Positions 6,447 to 13,107 of a stretch of 14,429 bases of DNA are shown here, in pieces (positions within the stretch are counted from its first letter, which is position 1; every line of letters starts with the position of its first letter). A model generated the notes under the pieces. That model saw only the letters and a program-made list of their open reading frames with translations, ran no database searches and was not told the DNA's origin. The stretch is from JAHBWI01 sp035715525 (GTDB lineage Bacteria > Nitrospirota > Nitrospiria > Nitrospirales > Nitrospiraceae). Both the position numbers and the translations under genes were made by a program. Location of the stretch: positions 1 through 14,429 of the forward strand of contig DASTLA010000308.1 in NCBI GenBank assembly GCA_035715525.1, written 5' to 3'.

Positions 6447-9400
6447 TCAGCGATCCTCTCCCCCTTCGTGCCTCACCCACCGTCGAACGGTTTCAGCCAG
6501 TTGACTGAATTGCAGCGGCTTGGTGAGATAGTCGTCCATCCCTGCCTCGAGGCAGCGCTCGCGATCTCCTGGTTGGGCTCGGCCCGTCACCGCCACGATG
6601 GGGACGCGCCGCCCGCATGCAAGGCTTCGGATCGCCGCCGTTGCCTGGTAGCCGTCCATGTCGGCCATCTGGCAATCCATCAGGATCAAATCATAGGGCG
6701 TGGTTTGCAGCGCAGCCATGGCCGCCTTTCCGCTGCCGGCCACGTCGGCCCGACAGCCCAATCGCTCGAGCAAGGCCACCGCCACCATCTGGTTCAGTTC
6801 GTGGTCATCGACAACCAACACGTGCGGTTTGGTGCGAGGCCTCTGCTCGTCGAGGCTATGCTTCGTGATGAGCGCTGTCGAAGGGCCCTCCGAAGCCGGT
6901 CCCGGCTGCGCCGGATGGAGCAACATCGTCACGCAACGACGGAGGGCCGATTGATGAACCGGCCTCGTCAGGTAGGCAGCCACGCCGGCTTCCCGAGCCA
7001 TGCCGGCATCGCCTCGCTGGCCGAACGAGGTGACCACGATGACCTGCAGGGCACGCAGGGATGGATCGGCCTTCAGCTCTTGCGCCAAGGTCCTTCCTTC
7101 GTGCCCGGACTGCCGTTCCTGGACGATGACCAGCTCGATCGGCCTGCCCTCGCTTGCCGCCTCGCGCAGCAAAGGAATCGCTTGGGCCGCCTCCTCGGCA
7201 GAAGCCACCTGCATACCCCAGCCCGCAAGAGTTTCCGCCAGTAGCGACTGGGCGGCCCCCGATCTTCCTACCAAACAGACTCGCCGCCCATTCAAAGGCA
7301 GGTCTTGTTCCTGCTGTTGGATGCTCTCTGCAGGACGCCGGGTGAGACAGGCCGTGAACCAAAAGCGGCTCCCTTTGCCGACGACGCTCTCCACGCCCAC
7401 CTCTCCGCCCATGAGCTCCGACAAGCGCTTGCAGATCGCAAGTCCCAAGCCCGTGCCGCCATAGCGACGCGTATGCGAGCTGTCGACCTGGCTGAAGGTC
7501 TTGAAGAGTCGGCTCTGCCCTTCCGCGCTGATCCCGATGCCGGTATCCGACACTTCCCCCCGCAGGACGATCTCTTCGGCAGATTCCTGCGCCACGGTCA
7601 CACGGAGGGTCACTTCGCCCCGGTCGGTGAATTTGATGGCGTTGCCGAGCAGGTTCATGAGGATCTGCCGCAACCGTCCGGGATCGCCGCGGACCGCGGA
7701 AGGGACCGAGGCATCGATGAGGCCGACCAATTCCAGTTGCTTGCGCTGGGCCTGCGCAGCCACGAGATCCAGCGTGTCCTCGATCATGATCCGAAGGTCG
7801 AAATCGATCTGTTCCAGCCGCAAGCTTCCGGCTTCGATCTTCGAGAAGTCGAGAATGTCGTTGATGATCATGAGCAAATGATCGCCGCAATTGCGAACGG
7901 TCTCCGCATACTCCCGCTGCTCCGCCGTCAGGGCCGTATCGAGCAGCAACCCGGTCATGCCGATCACCCCGTTCATCGGCGTCCGGATCTCGTGGCTCAT
8001 CGTGGCAAGAAATTCGGACTTCATTCGCGCCGCCTCCATGGCTTGATCCCTTGCCTGGGCCAAGGCCTCCTCGGTGCGTTTGCGGTCCGTGATGTCGGTG
8101 CCGACTCCTCCCACGGCATAAGGCGTTCCGTCCGGGAGCAAGAGCGGAAACTTGAACACGATGCTCGTATGGAAACCGTCCTCGTAGAGCGCGACCTCCT
8201 CGAACTGCATGGGGCGTTTCGCCTCCAGCACGAGCAGGTCGTTCGCGCGAAACGCTTCCGCCTGCCCCGGCGAAAACAATTCCTCGTCGGTCTTCCCCAG
8301 TATGGCGTCGCGGGACAATTTGAACATCTGTTCGAACTGCCGGTTGACGTTGAGATAGCGCCCCGCGGGATCTTTCAAGAAAATCAGCGCCGGACTATGC
8401 TCGAGGATGGCGCGCAGTTGCGCTTCGCTCTCCGACAGCTTCACCTCCACTTCCTTCCGGGCCGTGATGTCCATCACCGTCCCCAGCATGCGCCGAGGCG
8501 TGCCCTGCTCGTCGCGCAGCACGTCGCCGCGGCAGGCCACCCAATGCACCGACCCATCCGGCCACAGGATCCGATGTTCGATGCGGTACTCTGCATTCGT
8601 CTCCATCGACTGTCGGATGGATTGAAGCAATCGATCGCGGTCCTGCGGATGGATGAGGCTCAGATAAGATTCATAGGTACCGGCGAAGGCCTCGCGAGAC
8701 CGGCCGAAGATCGCGTGGACGTTCTCCGACCATTGCACGGCATTGGTGCGCACGTCCCAATCCCAAATGCCGAGATGTGCCGCGCTCAGGGCGAGACGCA
8801 AGCGCTCCTCACTGACTTGCAACGCCACTTCCGCCTTCTTCCGGTCGGTCACGTCGATCGCCACCCCGCCCACGTAACGCCGGCCGGCACGGTCGCCGAA
8901 CGGAAACTTGTAAACCCACCAATCGCGCAGGCTCCCGTCGGGATCTGGCGCGACTTCCTCGAATTCACGAGCCTGTCCATCGGCCAGGATCATCTGATCG
9001 TGTTCATAAAACTGTCTGGCGATATCGCGCGGAAAAACTTCGAAGTCCGTTTGCCCGTGCCACCGCCCCCCGGTGATCTGGAATCGACGCGCCAGAACTT
9101 GATTCATGTAGACGTACCGCCCTGCTTCATCCTTCATCCATGCGATGGCAGGCCCATGGTCCATAAAGCGGCGGAACCGCTCTTCGCTGTCCCGCAGCGC
9201 GACCTCCGCTTGGTCTCGTGCGGCGACGTCCTGATCGCGGTCGCGCTTGGTTTCATGTAAGGCCCGCTCAAGCAGGCGAAGGCGATTCACCAGCGACAGT
9301 ACGAACGAGGATACGACGAGAGAGATGATGCCGGCGGCCACGGGGTAGTCCCACGTCATGCGGCGGTGGATCAGCAGACTCAAGAGGAGGCTGAGGAGAC

Positions 9401-9473
9401 AGGAGAAAATGACGGCGATCGCGACGAACTGCCAGAGGCTGCCTGCCGTCAGTCGGAGGAACCGTTCGACCAT
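6447..9473 (-). CDS. Membrane hybrid histidine kinase, 3xPAS-HK-pseudoREC-REC
   Basis: This is a 1008-residue protein. Two transmembrane helices (about 12-35 and 44-64) with almost no external loop are followed by a coiled coil and three PAS domains (about 96-217, 218-343, 344-470), ending in DVTDRKK, DITARKE and DITDRKR. The HisKA histidine is H494 (MSHEIRTPMNGVIGM). The HATPase has its N-box from N607 and G1 box at D643 (DTGIGI), with GGTGLGLAI. The first receiver-like domain lacks the phospho-acceptor: Q785 stands where Asp is expected, and its acidic pocket is gone. The second receiver is intact with D933 (LILMDCQMADMDG) and the TKP lysine. No HPt follows, so an external HPt or receiver is needed for a full relay. 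The architecture resembles BarA-type kinases. The ATG at 9473 precedes the first TM helix; a TTG at 9530 is an alternative. It diverges from the 9622 gene. Confidence 0.9.
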   Translation of the reverse strand: MVERFLRLTAGSLWQFVAIAVIFSCLLSLLLSLLIHRRMTWDYPVAAGIISLVVSSFVLSLVNRLRLLERALHETKRDRDQDVAARDQAEVALRDSEERFRRFMDHGPAIAWMKDEAGRYVYMNQVLARRFQITGGRWHGQTDFEVFPRDIARQFYEHDQMILADGQAREFEEVAPDPDGSLRDWWVYKFPFGDRAGRRYVGGVAIDVTDRKKAEVALQVSEERLRLALSAAHLGIWDWDVRTNAVQWSENVHAIFGRSREAFAGTYESYLSLIHPQDRDRLLQSIRQSMETNAEYRIEHRILWPDGSVHWVACRGDVLRDEQGTPRRMLGTVMDITARKEVEVKLSESEAQLRAILEHSPALIFLKDPAGRYLNVNRQFEQMFKLSRDAILGKTDEELFSPGQAEAFRANDLLVLEAKRPMQFEEVALYEDGFHTSIVFKFPLLLPDGTPYAVGGVGTDITDRKRTEEALAQARDQAMEAARMKSEFLATMSHEIRTPMNGVIGMTGLLLDTALTAEQREYAETVRNCGDHLLMIINDILDFSKIEAGSLRLEQIDFDLRIMIEDTLDLVAAQAQRKQLELVGLIDASVPSAVRGDPGRLRQILMNLLGNAIKFTDRGEVTLRVTVAQESAEEIVLRGEVSDTGIGISAEGQSRLFKTFSQVDSSHTRRYGGTGLGLAICKRLSELMGGEVGVESVVGKGSRFWFTACLTRRPAESIQQQEQDLPLNGRRVCLVGRSGAAQSLLAETLAGWGMQVASAEEAAQAIPLLREAASEGRPIELVIVQERQSGHEGRTLAQELKADPSLRALQVIVVTSFGQRGDAGMAREAGVAAYLTRPVHQSALRRCVTMLLHPAQPGPASEGPSTALITKHSLDEQRPRTKPHVLVVDDHELNQMVAVALLERLGCRADVAGSGKAAMAALQTTPYDLILMDCQMADMDGYQATAAIRSLACGRRVPIVAVTGRAQPGDRERCLEAGMDDYLTKPLQFSQLAETVRRWVRHEGGEDR

Positions 9474-9574
9474 GCCTGATCTGCGCGCTTGCCCGATGCC
9501 GTGACCGGTATTGGAAACGGAGAATAGCAAGTCATGGGCCTGGGGTTCAATTGCCGAGGTTCGGCTTGTGCTCC

Positions 9575-9603
9575 TTGAGCCGCTCTCGATCTGCTGCTAC
9601 AGT
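9575..9603 (+). promoter_or_regulatory. Candidate sigma-70-type promoter for the 9622-10176 gene
   Basis: TTGAGC (9575-9580) and TACAGT (9598-9603) are separated by 17 nt, and each hexamer matches consensus at 4 of 6 positions. Transcription would begin near 9610, just ahead of the GAGGTGA ribosome binding site at 9613-9619. It lies in the 148-bp gap between divergent genes. Confidence 0.35.
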
Positions 9604-9621
9604 GACGTCAACGAGGTGACT

Positions 9622-10176
9622 ATGGCTATCGCATCCACAATGCTCCCGCTCGGCACCACGGCACCCGACTTCAGCTTGCCCGACGTGGTGAGCGGCGAGG
9701 TCTATTCGCTCGAGTCGTTTGCGGACAAGGACGGACTGCTGGTGATGTTCATTTGCCGGCATTGCCCCTATGTCGTGCACGTCGAGCAGGGGCTCGCCAA
9801 GCTCGGGCGGGATTTTCAACAGAGCCGGCTGGGCATTGTCGCGATCAGCAGCAACGATCCGGTGGCCTATCCGGACGATGCCCCCTCCCAACTCAAGGAC
9901 ATGGCGCTGCGACTGGGCTTCACGTTTCCATTCTGCTTCGACGCATCGCAGGACGTCGCCCGCGCCTACCGTGCGGCCTGCACGCCGGACTTTTATCTCT
10001 TCGATCGCAACCGGCGTCTCGTGTACAGGGGTCAGTTCGACGATAGTCGTCCCGGCTCCGGAAAACCAGTCACAGGCCGTGATCTGCGTGCGGCGATCGA
10101 GGCCATGTTGGCAGGCAAACCGGTGGACCCGCACCAACGAGCCAGCATGGGCTGTAGCATCAAGTGGAAGACCTGA
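9622..10176 (+). CDS. Thioredoxin-fold peroxiredoxin-like protein (PRX_like1 type)
   Basis: This 184-residue protein has the AhpC/TSA-redoxin fold: an N-terminal APDFSLPDVVSGEVYSL motif, then LLVMFICRHCPYVVH with a C45-x-x-C48 redox pair placed as in the PRX_like1 group (usually CNHCPYV). The later GIVAISSND strand, the C120-TPDF motif and a C-terminal GCSIKWK (C178) are also typical of that group. No signal peptide is visible, so it is probably cytoplasmic. It likely performs thiol-disulphide or peroxide chemistry; the true substrate of this subgroup is not established. The start at 9622 is supported by GAGGTGA 2 nt upstream; an upstream in-frame ATG at 9511 would add 37 residues overlapping the kinase start region. 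A cupredoxin lipoprotein gene follows on the same strand after 116 bp. Confidence 0.88.
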   Translation: MAIASTMLPLGTTAPDFSLPDVVSGEVYSLESFADKDGLLVMFICRHCPYVVHVEQGLAKLGRDFQQSRLGIVAISSNDPVAYPDDAPSQLKDMALRLGFTFPFCFDASQDVARAYRAACTPDFYLFDRNRRLVYRGQFDDSRPGSGKPVTGRDLRAAIEAMLAGKPVDPHQRASMGCSIKWKT

Positions 10177-10201
10177 ACGCCGTCAAACGCCATGCGTCAA
10201 G

Positions 10202-10280
10202 CGTCAATCGTCAGGTCAGCTGAGCACTACTTTCTTCCGGTTGGAGAATGACCGTTGATTATTGACGAAAGAAAGAGCTG
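10202..10280. repeat. Intergenic inverted repeats between two plus-strand genes
   Basis: The 116-bp gap holds four CGTCA repeats (about 10181-10212) and several complementary segments: CGTCAAT (10202-10208) with ATTGACG (10261-10267), CAGCT (10217-10221) with AGCTG (10276-10280), and CTTTCTT (10230-10236) with AAGAAAG (10269-10275). These compete with one another. No T-run follows, so termination is uncertain. Confidence 0.4.
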
Positions 10281-10292
10281 TCCGGCAAGCTG

Positions 10293-10682
10293 ATGGCCCA
10301 TAAAGCAACGATGGAGTTGGGGGCTATCGGATATCTGATTGTACCCGCATTCTTCGCGGCTTGTGACGCGACGCAGTCGGTGTCCCTGACGGCGGAGGAT
10401 TTTCGCTTTACGCCCGACCTGGTGCGGGTGAATGGGGCCGTTCCGCTCACGCTGTCGATTTATAACGCGGGCCGTGAGGTGCATGAGTTCGATAGCCCGG
10501 TCCTCATCTATGCCCCCTCGGCACAGATCTCCAAGAAAGAGCAACCCTCCGGCGCCAGCGGTCTCCTGCTGAATCCCGGCCAGTCGGTCCGGTTGACTCT
10601 CGCCCCGCCTCCAGGCACATACCTCTTTATCTGCCGCCGCAAAGGGCACGCGAACATGACGGGGACGCTGATCGTGGAATGA
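10293..10682 (+). CDS. Cupredoxin-domain lipoprotein, type-1 copper site
   Basis: This 129-residue protein begins with a hydrophobic segment (about 8-21) ending in FFAAC, a lipobox-like site that would place C24 at the mature N-terminus; the -3 residue is Phe rather than Leu, so lipidation is probable, not certain. The rest is a single cupredoxin domain of the Cupredoxin_1 type: SLTAEDFRFTPDLVRV, LTLSIYNAGREVHEF with H64, and TYLFICRRKGHANMTG with C114, H119 and M122. These are the His-Cys-His-Met ligands of a blue copper site, in a C-x4-H-x2-M loop. It probably carries electrons in the envelope. The start at 10293 gives the only basic residue before the hydrophobic core; an in-frame ATG at 10311 is an alternative. 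It converges on the haem protein gene, with 46 bp between. Confidence 0.82.
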   Translation: MAHKATMELGAIGYLIVPAFFAACDATQSVSLTAEDFRFTPDLVRVNGAVPLTLSIYNAGREVHEFDSPVLIYAPSAQISKKEQPSGASGLLLNPGQSVRLTLAPPPGTYLFICRRKGHANMTGTLIVE

Positions 10683-10693
10683 GCGTGGGAATC

Positions 10694-10759
10694 GAGCTCG
10701 CCGGCCTGCGCAGGCGAAGGCTGCTTGGTCAGCGGGACTGCTCGGCTGCAGGCGAGCTC
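10694..10759. repeat. Inverted repeats in the convergent gap 10683-10728
   Basis: GAGCTCGCC (10694-10702) is the exact complement of GGCGAGCTC (10751-10759), with a perfect 12-bp palindrome GCCTGCGCAGGC (10704-10715) between them. The right arm lies inside the end of the minus-strand gene. It may act as a shared bidirectional terminator for the convergent genes, but there is no flanking T-run. Confidence 0.3.
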
Positions 10760-11520
10760 TGGGCGTTCGCGCTGAGCCTGACGCTGAGGACACCTCCCAG
10801 TTCTCCTTCTTTGGCGCCTTCACGCGGATAGCCGGAAATATCGCGTTCTCCCTTCGGCTCGCCATGACAACTGAGACAAGCCTTGCTGTAAAAAAGCGGC
10901 AGGAGTACCCGAACGGTTTTTCCATCTTCGACGGTTTCGCTGACGATGCCGTCGCCGGTCCGCGGGACTTCCGCTCTGCTCAGCTGTTCCATGTACGCCG
11001 CCTCGAACTCATCCGGCTTGTTCTTGGGATTTCGTAGAAGATGCGGCGGGGCCGTCTGCTTCAGGTACACCCCGGACCATTTCTGGAACCGCTCGCTCGT
11101 CTCGGTGCCGAACGTCGCCGGAATCAGCCCCTTGTATTTCATGCTCGGCATGCTGAGCACCGGCTGATAACTCGTCACGGTCTTCTTGCTTTCCTCCATC
11201 AATCGCTCGAGCAAGGGTTTCGCCATCGCGGGAACGGGAGCCCCGGAGAGATTACGTAAGTCGATGCCGGTCCGCTCCTTAAAGTTGGAAAGGGTCTGGT
11301 TCGCAAAGGTCTCCGCGGTGAAGCGCTGGTCGGCCTGGGAGGGGTTGTTGATCAATGCCTGGTTCAGTCCGATGGTGACACGGCCCGAATCTAAAAGAAT
11401 GGCCAACAAGCGTCCGGTTTCTTGGAGATCCGAGCTTGGATCCGCTTTCGCTGGAGTGACCGATGCAGAAAAGAGAACCACAGAGCAGAGGGCAAGGGCA
11501 CGGAAAAGCACCTGCTTCAC
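10729..11520 (-). CDS. Exported c-type haem protein, Tll0287-like (DUF3365)
   Basis: This 263-residue protein has a Sec signal peptide (K2, R7, hydrophobic core to about 20, likely cleavage after AKA at 26). A helical N-terminal half follows, with FANQTLSNFKERTGIDLRNLS and PLLERLMEESKKTVTSYQPV. The C-terminal half carries one CLSCH haem c motif (215-219) followed by SGYPREGAKEGELGGVLSVRL, the pattern of the Tll0287-like haem domain that is also found as the sensor of some kinases and cyclases. Here it is a stand-alone periplasmic protein, so it may sense or transfer electrons. The start codon is GTG at 11520; AAGG lies about 11 nt upstream, a weak site. It follows nnrS on the same strand after 123 bp, so co-transcription is possible but not shown. 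The C-terminus is Ser/Ala-rich. Confidence 0.85.
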   Translation of the reverse strand: MKQVLFRALALCSVVLFSASVTPAKADPSSDLQETGRLLAILLDSGRVTIGLNQALINNPSQADQRFTAETFANQTLSNFKERTGIDLRNLSGAPVPAMAKPLLERLMEESKKTVTSYQPVLSMPSMKYKGLIPATFGTETSERFQKWSGVYLKQTAPPHLLRNPKNKPDEFEAAYMEQLSRAEVPRTGDGIVSETVEDGKTVRVLLPLFYSKACLSCHGEPKGERDISGYPREGAKEGELGGVLSVRLSANAQSSPAAEQSR

Positions 11521-11643
11521 GATGAACCGCCTTCGTTGAGATGATGACGCAGCATGTCATGAGTACTTTACAGTAAGCCCACCTAGAACCGCACTAGGGA
11601 AAACGCTGGTGTGGAGGCTCCGGGGCGCCGGCGACCGTGACGG

Positions 11644-12891
11644 TCACTCGTCCAAGCTGGGACGAAACAGGATGGGCCCATATGTCAGCGCGAACAGGAG
11701 GTAGGCCCCGCTCCAAGCGAGCGCCGCGAGACCGAGGAGCAGATAGGTCGCCCCGGTCGGCGAGGAGGGATTCGGAATGCAGACTCGAAGGAGCGTCCCC
11801 AACGTGACGAGTACATAGATTGCGACCGTCACGGCGCCGGCCTGCTTCGGCCGCCCCGTATGGCCCAGACTCGCCCGAGTCATCACCGCCAGCGTCATGG
11901 TGCCCACCGCACCGGTCGTGAGCAAATGCAAGGCTTCAGCTTGCTGTAATCCGACGCCAAATAATGCACCACCCAAGGCCAGCAAGGAGAGCGCCAACCA
12001 GGCAAAGCCGGCATGCAGGGTCAAGACAAGCGGTTCTCGCCAGGCCAACCACCCGCGCCAGCGTCCCAATCGCACCAACGTCGCGGCCCCGGCCGCAAGC
12101 AATGCCCCTCCGGTCGCCGGGCTTTGCGGAACGCCGATCCAGAGCGACAGCGCAACGACAACCGACCCGAGCGCAATGCCGTCGACAAGCGAAAACGGCG
12201 GGGGAAGCGGCTGGACACGGGTCTGCATGAACAACTCGCGCGTGAAATTCGGCGTGAGCCGGCCGCCGATGACCGTGAGCAAGAGGACGATCAGACTCAA
12301 CACGAGCCGTTCCGGGAGATCGGTGGGCATGCCGTTCAGGGCCCGCGCGTGAAAGAACAGGTTGGCCAGCGCGTACAAGGTGATGATGACCGCGACGGGC
12401 GCCTGGCCCCAACTGGCTCCGGCAATCAACTCGCGCCAGAGAAACGCCGCCAGCGCCGCCAGATAGGCACCGTCGACGAGAACAGCTGCGAACGGAGTCG
12501 GCCAAGCCGACGCAAGCGCGAGCCGGCCGGCCAGCCATAAGCTCGCCATCGCGAGCAACGGGATGCCGCGCAGCGGAGGGCGGCCGGTCCAATTCGGCAC
12601 GGCCGTCATCAGAAAGCCGGACATGATGGCGGGAAGAAAGCCGAAGAGCATTTCGTGGACATGCCATTCGCGCGGCGGATAGAGAAAGCCAGGCCCGTTC
12701 ACCCCGGCATACAGCAGCACCCAGATCGGCACGGCCAGCCCGGCAAACAACGCACCACCGAAGAAAAACGGGCGGAAGCCATAGGACAAAAAGGCCGGTC
12801 CTTTGTAAGGAGGAAAGGTCGGCTCGTCGTCTCCTCCAGCCGCAGCAGGGCCAGGCTGGGCAATCCGGATTTCAATCGGTTTCATCGCCAT
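11644..12891 (-). CDS. nnrS: NnrS family haem-copper membrane protein
   Basis: This 415-residue polytopic protein has about twelve hydrophobic helices. The family hallmarks are in place: LSYGFRPFFFGGALFA near the N-terminus, WHVHEMLFGF (H77, H79), a helix ending in LFFHARAL (H181), GGRLTPNFT (209-217), HAGFAW (H293), and LHLLTTGAVGTMTLAVMTRASLGHTG (H322, H344). Full length and intact histidines suggest a functional protein. NnrS proteins were described as haem- and copper-containing inner-membrane proteins linked to nitric oxide resistance and denitrification regulons; the exact activity is still not settled. Two ATGs (12891 and 12885) are possible starts. AGGA lies 3 nt before the first and 9 nt before the second, so the second fits spacing better. 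A TTGACA/CACAAT promoter candidate lies directly upstream. Confidence 0.93.
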   Translation of the reverse strand: MAMKPIEIRIAQPGPAAAGGDDEPTFPPYKGPAFLSYGFRPFFFGGALFAGLAVPIWVLLYAGVNGPGFLYPPREWHVHEMLFGFLPAIMSGFLMTAVPNWTGRPPLRGIPLLAMASLWLAGRLALASAWPTPFAAVLVDGAYLAALAAFLWRELIAGASWGQAPVAVIITLYALANLFFHARALNGMPTDLPERLVLSLIVLLLTVIGGRLTPNFTRELFMQTRVQPLPPPFSLVDGIALGSVVVALSLWIGVPQSPATGGALLAAGAATLVRLGRWRGWLAWREPLVLTLHAGFAWLALSLLALGGALFGVGLQQAEALHLLTTGAVGTMTLAVMTRASLGHTGRPKQAGAVTVAIYVLVTLGTLLRVCIPNPSSPTGATYLLLGLAALAWSGAYLLFALTYGPILFRPSLDE

Positions 12892-12900
12892 GAGTCCTGA

Positions 12901-12929
12901 ATTGTGTCGGAGGGTCGGAATGATGTCAA
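12901..12929 (-). promoter_or_regulatory. Candidate nnrS promoter with TCATTGA direct repeats
   Basis: On the minus strand a perfect TTGACA (-35; plus positions 12924-12929) is followed after 17 nt by CACAAT (-10; 12901-12906, 4 of 6). Transcription would start only 2-3 nt before the first ATG, or about 8 nt before the second. The heptamer TCATTGA occurs twice with a 15-nt period (plus-strand copies TCAATGA at 12926-12932 and 12941-12947), the nearer overlapping the -35 box. Confidence 0.4.
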
Positions 12930-13057
12930 TGAGCGGATATTCAATGATCTAGTCTTGTCCCTCGACCTTCATTCCTCCACCGGGGAAGAGGGAAGATTGC
13001 GCTGAACGCTGGAGCATGACCATGACGCGCGGCTTGCGACTAGGGACTTCCACGACA

Positions 13058-13063
13058 TTGACA
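13058..13063 (+). promoter_or_regulatory. Consensus -35 box upstream of imuB
   Basis: TTGACA is a perfect -35 hexamer 45 nt before the imuB ATG. No good -10 lies 16-18 nt downstream (best TAACCA or AACCAT). Those positions fall inside the palindrome at 13078-13094, so a regulator bound there would block the promoter. Confidence 0.4.
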
Positions 13064-13077
13064 GCGCCTGTTCAGTT

Positions 13078-13094
13078 TGTAACCATTGGTTACA
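13078..13094. promoter_or_regulatory. Perfect 17-bp palindrome, candidate operator of imuB-dnaE2
   Basis: TGTAACCA-T-TGGTTACA is a perfect dyad with 8-nt arms around one central base. It lies 13 nt upstream of the imuB start and over the expected -10 region of the TTGACA promoter. Mutasome cassettes are commonly repressed by LexA, whose motif differs between phyla. This site matches neither the CTGT-N8-ACAG nor the GAAC-N7-GTTC type, so identifying it as a LexA box is a guess. Confidence 0.5.
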
Positions 13095-13107
13095 TCTGGA
13101 TGGGTCA

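Noticed and set aside
7305..9260. 651-codon plus-strand frame opposite the 3xPAS hybrid kinase
   Set aside because: It is very long but has antisense-shadow composition. The minus strand carries HisKA, HATPase and PAS motifs through the same bases.
13078..13094. BirA-type operator (TTGTAAACC ... GGTTTACAA)
   Set aside because: The arms look similar, but BirA sites have a spacer of about 14-16 nt, not one base, and the downstream genes are not biotin genes.
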